Below are positions 1 to 15,200 of a stretch of DNA of 64,000 nucleotides, piece after piece. Under the pieces are notes generated by a model. That model worked only from the letters and a program-made list of their open reading frames with translations. It was not told where the DNA came from and searched no databases. The DNA is from Saccoglossus kowalevskii (lineage: Eukaryota > Hemichordata > Enteropneusta > Harrimaniidae): positions 1 through 64,000 of the forward strand of contig NW_003155356.1 in NCBI RefSeq assembly GCF_000003605.2. Direction: 5' to 3'. The stretch's first letter is position 1; each line of letters starts with the position of its first letter. The translations under genes were made by a program, and so were the position numbers.

Positions 1-254
1 CGTCCATGTCAGTGACAGTACAGCGTCTGTGATGTTGGCCGCATTAGCAGCAGCAGTGCTCGTTCCAGTGGCGTCAACCACAGATGACTGTGAAGAGGAA
101 TCGTCGTTTGCAAAGAACGCCTTAACGCCTGACACTTCAGCACCTCCATTTATTGAGTCTAAGTCTATGTCTATAGTCACATCTGTTGAAGTTCCAATGG
201 TGTATACTAAATCCGATGATGGACTTGTGATAGAGAAGGAATTAACAGCCACAT
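1..254 (-). CDS. Module exon, unit 0 (partial, cut by window edge)
   Basis: It covers residues 1 to about 85 of the module; the 3' part with the four cysteines is outside the window. It carries Ile35, Ser53 and Asn74, the same variant set as units 1 and 27. One A is missing near base 6 compared with unit 1, which would shift the frame close to the cut; this may be an edge or assembly error. Confidence 0.6.
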
Positions 255-3200
255 CTGCAAGAATTCAATATAACTTGAATTAATGAAAATTATGTGGGTT
301 GTATAATGTCGTTAATTAATTAAACCCTTTATGTAAAAGATGGTGCTTCACTAATTCATGATCTAAATTCCCATTTGATAACTTGAAGCTCAGTCCATGT
401 GGTACTGTATGAAATGAAACAGATTGAAATGAAAGTATGGCGTCTCATGCAAAAAGTTGTGTTCAAAATTCAGGAATATTATCACTCATTCAAATTCAAA
501 TTAAGACAATTGTGTCGCCCCAGTGAGTTATAAAACAATAAAAACAGGTTCCAATGATGGATATGTTGTTTTGATTTACGAAACTACGTGCGTTTCTTAC
601 AATTATCCAACTAAAACAGCTACAGAATGGCCGTGCACAAACAAACATATATTTGACAGTCTTTCTGCCTTCAACATTCTTAAATGAACAGCCACTTTTG
701 GGGAGTCCATTTGACTTGACCACTGATTCTTATCAAAAAGCAAAGGATCACACTCGAGTCTGAGAGGCTAGATTATTGGATTGCGGATAAGCACCTCAAC
801 TTTCAACTAAAAGGTTGCGAAAAAAGTGAATTGGTCAACAGTAAACGAATATTTTTGAGGGCGACGGGCATGGATTGGCTAATTGCAGGTGTGGCAAAAA
901 TGAAAAGTGAATGACCATGTTGCTCCCGAAGTTACTGGTTCCCAGCCACATATATTCATGATTCAGTGTGAAACTGTTACCTGTGCAAATGACAGTAGAA
1001 GCAGGATTTTCGGTAAATAACAGACATGCCACGTTGTTGCGTGTGTCGCTATCAGTATCTGTGACTTGAAGCTCAATACATAATCTGGTGTAAACCGTGC
1101 ATTGCTCTGCGTCCAATGTCAGTGACAGTACAGCGTCTGTGATGTTGGCCGCATTAGCAGCAGCAGTGCTCGTTCCAGTGGCGTCAACCACAGATGACTG
1201 TGAAGAGGAATCGTCGTTTGCAAAGAACGCCTTAACGCCTGACACTTCAGCACCTCCATTTATTGAGTCTAAGTCTATGTCTATAGTCACATCTGTTGAA
1301 GTTCCAATGGTGTATACTAAATCCGATGATGGACTTGTGATAGAGAAGGAATTAACAGCCACATCTGCAAGAATTCAATATAACTTGAATTAATGAAAAT
1401 TATGTGGGTTGTATAATGTCGTTAATTAATTAAACCCTTTATGTAAAAGATGGTGCTTCACTAATTCATGATCTAAATTCCCATTTGATAACTTGAAGCT
1501 CAGTCCATGTGGTACTGTATGAAATGAAACAGATTGAAATGAAAGTATGGCGTCTCATGCAAAAAGTTGTGTTCAAAATTCAGGAATATTATCACTCATT
1601 CAAATTCAAATTAAGACAATTGTGTCACCCCAGTGAGTTATAAAACAATAAAAACAGGTTCCAATGATGGATATGTTGTTTTGATTTAAGAAACTACGTG
1701 CGTTTCTTACAATTATCCAACTAAAACAGCTACAGAATGGCCGTGCACAAACAAACATATATTTGACAGTCTTTCTGCCTTCAACATTCTTAAATGAACA
1801 GCCACTTTTGGGGAGTCCATTTGACTTGACCACTGATTCTTATCAAAAAGCAAAGGATCACACTCGAGTCTGAGAGGCTAGATTATTGGATTGCGGATAA
1901 GCACCTCAACTTTCAACTAAAAGGTTGCGAAAAAAGTGAATTGGTCAACAGGAAACGAATATTTTTTGAGGGCGACGGGCATGGATTGGCTAATTGCAGG
2001 TGTGTCAAAAATGAAAAGTGAATGACCATGTTGCTCCCGGAGTTACTGGTTCCCAGCCACATATATTCATGATTCAGTGTGAAACTGTTACCTGTGCAAA
2101 TGACAGTAGAAGCAGGATTTTCGGTAAATAACAGACATGCCACGTTGTTGCGTGTGTCGCTATCAGTATCTGTGACTTGAAGCTCAATACATAATCTGGT
2201 GTAAACCGTGCATTGCTCTGCGTCCAATGTCAGTGACAGTACAGCGTCTGTGATGCTGGCCGCATTAGCAGCAGCAGTGCTCGTTCCAGTGGCGTCAACT
2301 ACAGATGACTGTGAAGAGGTATCGTCGTTTGCAAAGAACGCCTTAACGCCTGACACTTCAGCACCACCATTTACTGAGTCTAAGTCTATGTCTATAGTCA
2401 CATCCGTTGAAGTTCCAATGGTGTATACTAAATCCGATGATGGACTTGTGACGGAGAAGGAATTAACAGCCACATCTGCAAGAATTCAATATAACTTGAA
2501 TTAATAAAATTATGTGGGTGGTATAATGTCGTTAATTAATTAAACCCTTTATGTAAAAGATGGTGCTTCACCAATTCATGATCTAAATTCCCATTTGATA
2601 ACTTGAAGCTCAGTCCATGTGGTATTGTATGAAATGAAACAGATTGAAATGAAAGTATGGCGTCTCATGCAAAAAGTTGTGTTCAAAATTCAGGAATATT
2701 ATCACTCATTCAAATTCAAATTAAGACAATTGTGTCGCCCCAGTGAGTTATAAAACAATAAAAACAGGTTCCAATGATGGATATGTTGTTTTGATTTACA
2801 AACTACGTGCGTTTCTTACAATTATCCAACTAAAACAGCTACAGAATGGCCGTGCACAAACAAACATATATTTGACAGTCTTTCTGCCTTCAACATTCTT
2901 AAATGAACAGCCACTTTTGGGGAGTCCATTTGACTTGACCACTAATTCTTATCAAAAAGCAAAGGATCACACTCGAGTCTGAGAGGCTAGATTATTGGAT
3001 TGCGGATAAGCACCTCAACTTTCAACTAAAAGGTTGCGAAAAAAGTGAATTGGTCAACAGGAAACGAATATTTTTTGAGGGCGACGGGCATGGATTGGCT
3101 AATTGCAGGTGTGTCAAAAATGAAAAGTGAATGACCATGTTGCTCCCGAAGTTACTGGTTCCCAGCCACATATATTCATGATTCAGTGTGAAACTGTTAC

Positions 3201-6200
3201 CTGTGCAAATGACAGTAGAAGCAGGATTTTCGGTAAATAACAGACATGCCACGTTGTTGCGTGTGTCGCTATCAGTATCTGTGACTTGAAGCTCAATACA
3301 TAATCTGGTGTAAACCGTGCATTGCTCTGCGTCCAATGTCAGTGACAGTACAGCGTCTGTGATGGTGGCCGCATTAGCAGCAGCAGTGCTTGTTCCAGTG
3401 GCGTCAACCACAGATGACTGTGAAGAGGAATCGTTGTTTGCAAAGAACGCCTTAACGCCTGACACTTCAGCACCACCATTTACCGAGTCTAAGTCTATGT
3501 CTATAATCACATCCGTTGAAGTTCTAATGGTGTATACTAAATCCGATGATGGACTTGTGATGGAGAAGGAATTAACAGTCACATCTGCATGAATTCAATA
3601 TAACTTCAATTAATAAAATTATGTGGGTTGTATAATGTCGTTAATTAATTAAACCCTTTATGTAAAAGATGGTGCTTCACTAATTCATGATCTAACTTCC
3701 CATTTGATAACTTGAAGCTCAGTCCATGTGGTACTGTATGAAATAAAACAGATTGAAATGAAAGTATGGCGTCTCATGCAAAAAGTTGAGTTCAAAATTC
3801 AGGAATGTTATCTCTCATTCAAATTCAAATTAAGACAATTGTGTCGCTCCAGTGAGTTATAAAACAATAAAAACAGGTTCCAATGATGGATATGTTGTTT
3901 TGATTTACGAAACTACGTGCGTTTCTTACAATTATCCAACTAAAACAGCTACAGAATGGCCGTGCACAAACAAACATATATTTGACAGTCTTTCTGCCTT
4001 CAACATTCTTAAATGAACAGCCATTTTTGGGAAGTTCATTTGACTTGACCACTGATTCTTCTCAATAAGCAAAGGATCACACTCGAGTCTGAGAGGCTAG
4101 ATTATTGGATTGCGGATAAGCACCTCAACTGTCAACTAAAAAGCTGCGAAAAAAGTGAATTGGTCAACAGCAAACGAATATTTTTGAGGGCGACGGGCAT
4201 GGATTGGCTAATTGCAGATGTGGCAAAAATGAAAAGTGATTGACCATGTTGCTCCCGGAGTTACTGGTTCCCAGCCACATATATTCATGATTCAGTGTGA
4301 AACTGTTACCTGTGCAAATAACAGTAGAAGCAGGATTTTCGGTAAATAACAGACATGCCACGTTGTTGCGTGTGTCGCTATCAGTATCTGTGACTTGAAG
4401 CTCAATACATAATCTGGTGTAAACCGTGCATTGCTCTGCGTCCAATGTCAATGACAGTACAGCGTCTGTGATGCTGGCCGCATTAGCAGCAGCAGTGCTC
4501 GTTCCAGTGGCGTCAACCACAGATGACTGTGAAGAGGTATCGTCGTTTGCAAAGAACGCCTTAACGCCTGACACTTCAGCACCACCATTTACTGAGTCTA
4601 AGTCTATGTCTATAGTCACATCCGTTGAAGTTCCAATGGTGTATACTAAATCCGATGATGGACTTGTGATGGAGAAGGAATTAACAGCCACATCTGCAAG
4701 AATTCAATATAACTTGAATTAATGAAAATTATGTGGGTTGTATAATGTCGTTAACTAATTAAACCCTTTATGTAAAAGATGGTGCTTCACTAATTCATGA
4801 TCTAAATTCCCATTTGATAACTTGAAGCTCAGTCCATGTGGTACTGTATGAAATGAAACAGATTGAAATGAAAGTATGGCGTCTCATGCAAAAAGTTGTG
4901 TTCAAAATTCAGGAATATTATCACTCATTCAAATTCAAATTAAGACAATTGTGTCGCCCCAGTGAGTTATAAAACAATAAAACCAAGTTCCAATGATGGA
5001 TATGTTGTTTTGATTTACGAAACTACGTGCGTTTCTTACAATTATCCAACTAAAACAGCTACAGAATGGCCGTGCACAAACAAACATATATTTGACAGTC
5101 TTTCTGCCTTCAACATTCTTAAATGAACAGCCACTTTTGGGGAGTCCATTTGACTTGACCACTGATTCTTATCAAAAAGCAAAGGATCACACTCGAGTCT
5201 GAGAGGCTAGATTATTGGATTGCGGATAAGCACCTCAACTTTCAACTAAAAGGTTGCGAAAAAAGTGAATTGGTCAACAGCAAACGAATATTTTTGAGGG
5301 CGACGGGCATGGATTGGCTAATTGCAGGTGTGGCAAAAATGAAAAGTGAATGACCATGTTGCTCCCGAATTTACTGGTTCCCAGCCACATATATTCATGA
5401 TTCAGTGTGAAACTGTTACCTGTGCAAATGACAGTAGAAGCAGGATTTTCGGTAAATAACAGACATGCCACGTTGTTGCGTGTGTCGCTATCAGTATCTG
5501 TGACTTGAAGCTCAATACATAATCTGGTGTAAACCGTGCATTGCTCTGCGTCCAATGTCAGTGACAGTACAGCGTCTGTGATGCTGGCCGCATTAGCAGC
5601 AGCAGTGCTCGTTCCAGTGGCGTCAACCACAGATGACTGTGAAGAGGTATCGTCGTTTGCAAAGAACGCCTTAACGCCTGACACTTCAGCACCACCATTT
5701 ACTGAGTCTAAGTCTATGTCTATAGTCACATCCGTTGAAGTTCCAATGGTGTATACTAAATCTGATGATGGACTTGTGATGGAGAAGGAATTAACAGCCA
5801 CATCTGCAAGAATTCAATATAACTTGAATTAATGAAAATTATGTGGGTTGTATAATGTCGTTAATTAATTAAACCCTTTATGTAAAAGATGGTGCTTCAC
5901 TAATTCATGATCTAAATTCCCATTTGATAACTTGAAGCTCAGTCCATGTGGTACTGTATGAAATGAAACAGATTGAAATGAAAGTATGGCGTCTCATGCA
6001 AAAAGTTGTGTTCAAAATTCAGGAATATTATCACTCATTCAAATTCAAATTAAGACAATTGTGTCGCCCCAGTGAGTTATAAAACAATAAAAACAGGTTC
6101 CAATGATGGATATGTTGTTTTGATTTACGAAACTACGTGCGTTTCTTACAATTATCCAACTAAAACAGCTACAGAATGGCCGTGCACAAACAAACATATA

Positions 6201-9200
6201 TTTGACAGTCTTTCTGCCTTCAACATTCTTAAATGAACAGCCACTTTTGGGGAGTCCATTTGACATGACCACTGATTCTTATCAAAAAGCAAAGGATCAC
6301 ACTCGAGTCTGAGAGGCTAGATTATTGGATTGCGGATAAGCACCTCAACTTTCAAATAAAAGGCTGCGAAAAAAGTGAATTGGTCAACAGGAAACGAATA
6401 TTTTTTGAGGGCGACGGGCATGGATTGGCTAATTGCAGGTGTGTCAAAAATGAAAAGTGAATGACCATGTTGCTCCCGGAGTTACTGGTTCCCAGCCACA
6501 TATATTCATGATTCAGTGTGAAACTGTTACCTGTGCAAATGACAGTAGAAGCAGGATTTTCGGTAAATAACAGACATGCCACGTTGTTGCGTGTGTCGCT
6601 ATCAGTATCTGTGACTTGAAGCTCAATACATAATCTGGTGTAAATCGTGCATTGCTCTGCGTCCAATGTCAGTGACAGTACAGCGTCTGTAATGCTGGCC
6701 GCATTAGCAGCAGCAGTGTTCGTTCCAGTGGCGTCAACTACAGATGACTGTGAAGAGGTATCGTCGTTTGCAAAGAACGCCTTAACGCCTGACACTTCAG
6801 CACCACCATTTACTGAGTCTAAGTCTATGTCTATAGTCACATCCGTTGAAGTTCCAATGGTGTATACTAAATCCGATGATGGACTTGTGATGGAGAAGGA
6901 ATTAACAGCCACATCTGCAAGAATTCAATATAACTTGAATTAATAAAATTATGTGGGTTGCATAATGTCGTTAATTAATTAAACCCTTTATGTAAAAGAT
7001 GGTGCTTCACTAATTCATGATCTAAATTCCCATTTGATAACTTGAAGCTCAGTCCATGTGGTACTGTATGAAATGAAACAGATTGAAATGAAAGTATGGC
7101 GTCTCATGCAAAAAGTTGTGTTCAAAATTCAGGAATATTATCACTCATTCAAATTCAAATTAAGACAATTGTGTCGCCCCAGTGAGTTATAAAACAATAA
7201 AAACAGGTTCCAATGATGGATATGTTGTTTTGATTTACGAAACTACGTGCGTTTCTTACAATTATCCAACTAAAACAGCTACAGAATGGCCGTGCACAAA
7301 CAAACATATATTTGACAGTCTTTCTGCCTTCAACATTCTTAAATGAACAGCCACTTTTGGGGAATCCATTTGACTTGACCACTGATTCTTATCAATAAGC
7401 AAATGATCACACACGAGTCTGAGAGGCTAGATTATTGGATTGCGGATAAGCACCTCAACTTTCAACTAAAAGGCTGCGAAAAAAGTGAATTGGTCAACAG
7501 CAAACGAATATTTTTGAGGGCGACGGGCATGGATTGGCTAATTGCAGGTGTGGCAAAAATGAAAAGTGAATGACCATGTTGCTCCCGGAGTTACTGGTTC
7601 CCAGCCACATATATTCATGATTCAGTGTGAAACTGTTACCTGTGCAAATGACAGTAGAAGCAGGATTTTCGGTAAATAACAGACATGCCACGTTGTTGCG
7701 TGTGTCGCTATCAGTATCTGTGACTTGAAGCTCAATACATAATCTGGTGTAAATCGTGCATTGCTCTGCGTCCAATGTCAGTGACAGTACAGCGTCTGTG
7801 ATGCTGGCCGCATTAGCAGCAGCAGTGTTCGTTCCAGTGGCGTCAACTACAGATGACTGTGAAGAGGTATCGTCGTTTGCAAAGAACGCCTTAACGCCTG
7901 ACACTTCAGCACCACCATTTACTGAGTCTAAGTCTATGTCTATAGTCACATCCGTTGAAGTTCCAATGGTGTATACTAAATCCGATGATGGACTTGTGAT
8001 GGAGAAGGAATTAACAGCCACATCTGCAAGAATTCAATATAACTTGAATTAATAAAATTATGTGGGTTGTATAATGTCGTTAATTAATTAAACCCTTTAT
8101 GTAAAAGATGGTGCTTCACTAATTCATGATCTAAATTCCCATTTGATAACTTGAAGCTCAGTCCATGTGGTACTGTATGAAATGAAACAGATTGAAATGA
8201 AAGTATGGCGTCTCATGCAAAAAGCTGTGTTCAAAATTCAGGAATATTATCACTCATTCAAATTCAAATTAAGACAATTGTGTCGCCCCAGTGAGTTATA
8301 AAACAATAAAAACAGGTTCCAATGATGGATATGTTGTTTTGATTTACGAAACTACGTGCGTTTCTTACAATTATCCAACTAAAACAGCTACAGAATGGCC
8401 GTGCACAAACAAACATATATTTGACAGTCTTTCTGCCTTCAACATTCTTAAATGAACAGCCACATTTGGGGAATCCATTTGACTTGACCACTGATTCTTA
8501 TCAATAAGCAAATGATCACACACGAGTCTGAGAGGCTAGATTATTGGATTGCGGATAAGCACCTCAACTTTCAACTAAAAGGCTGCGAAAAAAGTGAATT
8601 GGTCAACAGCAAACGAATATTTTTGAGGGCGACGGACATGGATTGGCTAATTGCAGGTGTGGCAAAAATGAAAAGTGAATGACCATGTTGCTCCCGGAGT
8701 TACTGGTTCCCAGCCACATATATTCATGATTCAGTGTGAAACTGTTACCTGTGCAAATGACAGTAGAAGCAGGATTTTCGGTAAATAACAGACATGCCAC
8801 GTTGTTGCGTGTGTCGCTATCAGTATCTGTGACTTGAAGCTCAATACATAATCTGGTGTAAACCGTGCATTGCTCTGCGTCCAATGTCAGTGACAGTACA
8901 GCGTCTGTGATGCTGGCCGCATTAGCAGCAGCAGTGCTCGTTCCAGTGGCGTCAACTACAGATGACGGTGAAGAGGTATCGTCGTTTGCAAAGAACGCCT
9001 TAACGCCTGACACTTCAGCACCACCATTTACTGAGTCTAAGTCTATGTCTATAGTCACATCCGTTGAAGTTCCAATGGTGTATACTAAATCCGATGATGG
9101 ACTTGTGATGGAGAAGGAATTAACAGCCACATCTGCAAGAATTCAATATAACTTGAATTAATAAAATTATGTGGGTTGTATAATGTCGTTAATTAATTAA

Positions 9201-12200
9201 ACCCTTTATGTAAAAGATGGTGCTTCACGAATTCATGATCTAAATTCCCATTTGATAACTTGAAGCTCAGTCCATGTGGTACTGTATGAAATGAAACAGA
9301 TTGAAATGAAAGTATGGCGTCTCATGCAAAAAGTTGTGTTCAAAATTCAGGAATATTATCACTCATTCAAATTCAAATTAAGACAATTGTGTCGCCCAGT
9401 GAGTTATAAAACAATAAAAACAGGTTCCAATGATGGATTAGTTGCTTTGATTTACGAAACTACGTGCGTTTCTTACAATTATCCAACTAAAACAGCTACA
9501 GAATGGCCGTGCACAAACAAACATATATTTGACAGTCTTTCTGCCTTCAACATTCTTAAATGAACAGCCACTTTTGGGGAGTCCATTTGACTTGACCACT
9601 GATTCTTATCAATAAGCAAAGGATCACACTCGAGTCTGAGAGGCTAGATTATTGGATTGCGGATAAGCACCTCAACTTTCAACTAAAAGGCTGCGAAAAA
9701 AGTGAATTGGTCAACAGTAAACGAATATTTTTGAGGGCGACGGGCATGGATTGGCTAATTGCAGGTGTGTCAAAAATGAAAAGTGAATGACCATGTTGCT
9801 CCCGGAGTTACTGGTTCCCAGCCACATATATTCATGATTCAGTGTGAAACTGTTACCTGTGCAAATGACAGTAGAAGCAGGATTTTCGGTAAATAACAGA
9901 CATGCCACGTTGTTGCGTGTGTCGCTATCAGTATCTGTGACTTGAAGCTCAATACATAATCTGGTGTAAATCGTGCATTGCTCTGCGTCCAATGTCAGTG
10001 ACAGTACAGCGTCTGTGATGCTGGCCGCATTAGCAGCAGCAGTGTTCGTTCCAGTGGCGTCAACTACAGATGACTGTGAAGAGGTATCGTCGTTTGCAAA
10101 GAACGCCTTAACGCCTGACACTTCAGCACCACCATTTACTGAGTCTAAGTCTATGTCTATAGTCACATCCGTTGAAGTTCCAATGGTGTATACTAAATCC
10201 GATGATGGACTTGTGATGGAGAAGGAATTAACAGCCACATCTGCAAGAATTCAATATAACTTGAATTAATAAAATTATGTGGGTTGTATAATGTCGTTAA
10301 TTAATTAAACCCTTTATGTAAAAGATGGTGCTTCACTAATTCATGATCTAAATTCCCATTTGATAACTTGAAGCTCAGTCCATGTGGTACTGTATGAAAT
10401 GAAACAGATTGAAATGAAAGTATGGCGTCTCATGCAAAAAGTTGTGTTCAAAATTCAGGAATGATATCTCTCATTCAAATTCAAATTAAGACAATTGTGT
10501 CGCTCCAGTGAGTTATAAAACAATAAAAACAGGTTCCAATGATGGATATGTTGTTTTGATTTACGAAACTACGTGCGTTTCTTACAATTATCCAACTAAA
10601 ACAGCTACAGAATGGCCGTGCACAAACAAACATATATTTGACAGTCTTTCTGCCTTCAACATTCTTAAATGAACAGCCGCTTTTGGGGAGTCCATTTGAC
10701 TTGACCACTGATTCTTATCAATAAGCAAAGGATCACACTCGAGTCTGAGAGGCTAGATTATTGGATTGCGGATAAGCACCTCAACTATCAACTAAAAGGT
10801 TGCGAAAAAAGTGAATTGATCAACAGCAAACGAATATTTTTTAGGGCAATGGGCATGGATTGGCTAATTGGAGGTGTGGCAAAAATGAAAAGTGAATGAC
10901 CATGTTGCTCCCGGAGTTACTAGTTCCCAGCCACATATATTCATGATTCAGTGTGAAACTGTTACCTGTGCAAATGACAGTAGAATCAGGATTTTCGGTA
11001 AATAACAGACATGCCACGTTGTTGCGTGTGTCGCTATCAGTATCTGTGACTTGAAGCTCAATACATAATCTGGTGTAAACCGTGCATTGCTTTGCGTCCA
11101 ATGTCAGTGACAGTACAGCGTCTGTGATGCTGGTCGCATTAGCAGCAGCAGTGCTCGTTCCAGTGGCGTCAACCACAGATGACTGTGAAGAGGAATCGTC
11201 GTTTGCAAAGAACGCCTTAACGCCTGACACTTCAGCACCACCATTTACTGAGTCTAAGTCTATGTCTATAGTCACATCCGTTGAAGTTCCAATGGTGTAT
11301 ACTAAATCCGATGATGGACTTGTGATGGAGAAGGACTTAACAGCCACATCTGCAAGAATTCAATATAACTTGAATTAATAAAATTATGTGGGTTGTATAA
11401 TGTCGTTAATTAATTAAACCCTTTATGTAAAAGATGGTGCTTCACTAATTCATGATCTAAATTCCCATTTGATAACTTGAAGCTCAGTCCATGTGGTACT
11501 GTATGAAATGAAACAGATTGAAATAAAAGTATGGCGTCTCATGCAAACAGTTGTGTTCAAAATTCAGGAATATTATCACTCAATCAAATTCAAATTAAGA
11601 CAATTGTTTCGCTCCAGTGAGTTATGAAAAAAATAAAAACAGGTTCCAATGATGGATATGTTTTTTTGATTTACGAAACTACGTGCGTTTCTTACAATTA
11701 TCCATCTAAAACAGCTACAGAATGCCCGTGCACAAATAAACATATATTTGACAGTCTTTCTGCCTTCAACATTCTTAAATGAACATCCACTTTTGGGGAG
11801 TCCATTTGACTTGACCACTGATTCTTATCAATAAGCAAAGGATCACACTCGAGTCTGAGAGGCTAGATTATTGGATTGCGGATAAGCACCTCAACTTTCA
11901 ACTAAAAGGCTGCGAAAAAAAGTGAATTGGTCAACAGCAAACGAATATTTTTGAGGGCAACGGGCATGGATTGGCTAATTGCAGGTGTGGCAAAAATGAA
12001 AAGTGAATGACCATGTTGCTCCCGGAGTTACTGGTTCCCAGCCACATATATTTATGATTCAGTGTGAAACTGTTACCTGTGCAAATGACAGTAGAAGCAG
12101 GATTTTCGGTAAATAACAGACATGCCACGTTGTTGCGTGTGTCGCTATCATTATCTGTGACTTGAAGCTCAATACATAATCTGGTGTAAACCGTGCATTG

Positions 12201-15200
12201 CTCTGCGACCAATGTCAGTGACAGTACAGCGTCTGCGATGCTGGCCGCATTAGCAGCAGCAGTGCTCGTTCCAGTGGCGTCAACCACAGATGACTGTGAA
12301 GAGGAATCGTCGTTTGCAAAGAACGCCTTAACGCCTGACACTTCAGCACCACCATTTACTGAGTCTAAGTCTATGTCTATAGTCACATTCGTTGAAGTTC
12401 CAATGGTGTATACTAAATCCGATGATGGACTTGTGATGGAGAAGGAATTAACAGCCACATCTGCAAGAATTCAATATAACTTGAATTAATAAAATTATGT
12501 GGGTTGTATAATGTCGTTAATTAATTAAACGCTTCATGTAAAAGATGGTGCTTCACTAATTCATGATCTAAATTCCCATTTGATAACTTGAAGCTCAGTC
12601 CATGTGGTACTGTATGAAATGAAACAGATTGAAATGAAAGTATGGCGTTTCATGCAAAAAGTTGTCTTCAAAATTCAGGAAAATTATCACTCATTGATAT
12701 TCAAATTAAGACAATTGTGTCACTCCAGTGAGTTATGAAAAAAATAAAAACAGGTTCCAATGATGGATATGTTTTTTTGATTTACGAAACTACGTGCGTT
12801 TCTTACAATTATCCAACTGAAACAGCTACAGAATGGCCGTGCACAAATAAACATATATTTGACAGTCTTTCTGCCTTCAACATTCTTAAATGAACAGCCA
12901 CTTTTGGGGAGTCCATTTGACTTAACCACTGATTCTTATCAATAAGCAAAGGATCACACTCGAGTCTGAGAGGCTAGATTATTGGATTGCGGATAAGCAC
13001 CTCAACGTTCAACTAAAAGGCTGCGAAAAAAAGTGAATTGGTCAACAGCAAACGAATATTTTTGAGGGCGACGGGCATGGATTGGCTAATTGCAGGTGTG
13101 GCAAAAATGAAAAGTGAATGACCATGTTGCTCCCGGAGTTACTGGTTCCCAGCCACATATATTTATGATTCAGTGTGAAACTGTTACCTGTGCAAATGAC
13201 AGTAGAAGCAGGATTTTCGGTAAATAACAGACATGCCACGTTGTTGTGTGTGTCGCTATCATTATCTGTGACTTGAAGCTCAATACATAATCTGGTGTAA
13301 ACCGTGCATTTCTCGGCATCCAATGTCAGTGACAGTACAGCGTCTGTGATGCTGGCCGCATTAGCAGCAGCAGTGCTCGTTCCAGTGGCGTCAACCACAG
13401 ATGACTGTGAAGAGGAATCGTCGTTTGCAAAGAACGCCTTAACGCCTGACACTTCAGCACCACCATTTACTGAGTCTAAGTCTATGTCTATAGTCACATC
13501 CGTTGGAGTTCCGATGGTGTATACTAAATCCGATGATGGACTTGTGATGGAGAAGGAATTAACAGCCACATCTGCAAGAATTCAATATAACTTGAATTAA
13601 TAAAATTATGTGGGTTGTATAATGTCGTTAATTAATTAAACCCTTTATGTAAAAGATGGTGCTTCACTAATTCATGATCTAAATTCCCATTTGATAACTT
13701 GAAGCTCAGTCCATGTGGTACTGTATGAAATGAAACAGATTGAAATGAAAGTATGGCGTCTCACGCAAAAAGTTGTGTTCAAAATTCAGGAATGTTGACC
13801 CTCATTCAAATTCAAATTAAGACAATTGTGTCGCTCCAGTGAGTTATAAAAAAAATAAAAACAGGTTCCAATGATGGATATGTTTTTTGATTTACGAAAC
13901 TACGTGCGTTTCTTACAATTATCCAACTAAAACAGCTACAGAATGGCCGTGCACAAACAAACATATATTTGACAGTCTTTCTGACTTCAACATTCTTAAA
14001 TGAACAGCCACTTTTGGGGAGTCCATTTGACTTGACCACTGATTCTTCTCAATAAGCAAAGGATCACACTCGACTCTGAGAGGCTAGATTATTGGATTGC
14101 GGATAAACACCTCAACTTTCAACTAAAAGGCTGCAAAAAAAGTGAACTGGTCAACAGCAAACGAATATTTTTGAGGCGACGGGCATGGATTGGCTAATTG
14201 CAGGTGTGGCAAAAATGAAAAGTGAATGACCATATTGCTCCCGGAGTTACTGGTTCCCAGCCACATATATTCATGATTCAGTGTGAAACTGTTACCTGTG
14301 CAAATGACAGTAGAAGCAGGATTTTCGGTAAATAACAGACATGCCACGTTGTTGCGTGTGTCACTATCAGTATCTGTGACTTGAAGCTCAATACATAATC
14401 TGGTGTAAACCGTGCATTGCTCTGCGTCCAATGTCAGTGACAGTACTGCGTCTGTGATGCTGGCCGCATTAGCAGCACCAGTGCTCGTTCCAGTGGCGTC
14501 AACCACAGATGACTGTGAAGAGGAATCGTCGTTTGCAAAGAACGCCTTAACGCCTGACACTTCAGCACCACCATTTACTGAGTCTAAGACTATGTCTATA
14601 GTCACATCCGTTGAAGTTCCAATGGTGTATACTAAATCCGATGATGGACTTGTGATGGAGAAGGAATTAACAGCCACATCTGCAAGAATTCAATATAACT
14701 TGATTTAATAAAATTATGTGGATTGTATAATGTCGTTAATTAATTAAACCCTTTATGTAAAAGATGGTGCTTCACTAATTCATGATCTAAATTCCCATTT
14801 GATAACTTGAAGCTCAGTGGATGTGGTACTGTATGAAATGAAACAGATTGAAATGAAAGTATGGCGTCTCATGCAAAAAGTTGTGTTCAAAATTCAGGAA
14901 TATTATCACTCATTCAAATTCAAATTAAGACAATTGTGTCGCTCCAGTGAGTTATAAAAAAATAAAAACAGGTTCCAATGATGGATATGTTTTTTTGATT
15001 TACGAAACCACGTGCGTTTCTTACAATTATCCAACTAAAACAGCTACAGAATGGCCGTGCACAAACAAACATATATTTGACAGTCTTTCTGCCTTCAACA
15101 TTCTTAAATGAACAGCCACTTTTGGGGAGTCCATTTGACTTGACCACTGATTCTTATCAATAAGCAAAGGATCACACTTGAGTCTGAGAGGCTAGATTAT

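Noticed and set aside
496-723. 75-codon minus-strand open stretch present in the intron of most units
   Set aside because: It opens with GTG, not ATG, has no clear flanking splice sites, and is shifted or altered in units near 11,700, 13,900, 18,350, 19,450, 20,600 and 56,000 by length changes in A and T runs. Its recurrence follows from the repeat itself.
835-980. Extension of the exon reading frame for about 48-58 codons past the donor
   Set aside because: The extension lies beyond GTAACA, ends at two different stops depending on indels in the T run, and accumulates frame changes, so it reads as intron.
1097-1393. 98-codon plus-strand ORF opposite each exon
   Set aside because: It is the antisense of the exon in another frame. 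Its ATG-to-stop span recurs because the units are near identical, and the minus frame explains the cysteine and silent-change pattern better.
9276-9563. 95-codon plus-strand ORF in one unit
   Set aside because: It is created by a single lost C (GTCGCCCAGTG) in one intron copy; no other unit keeps it.
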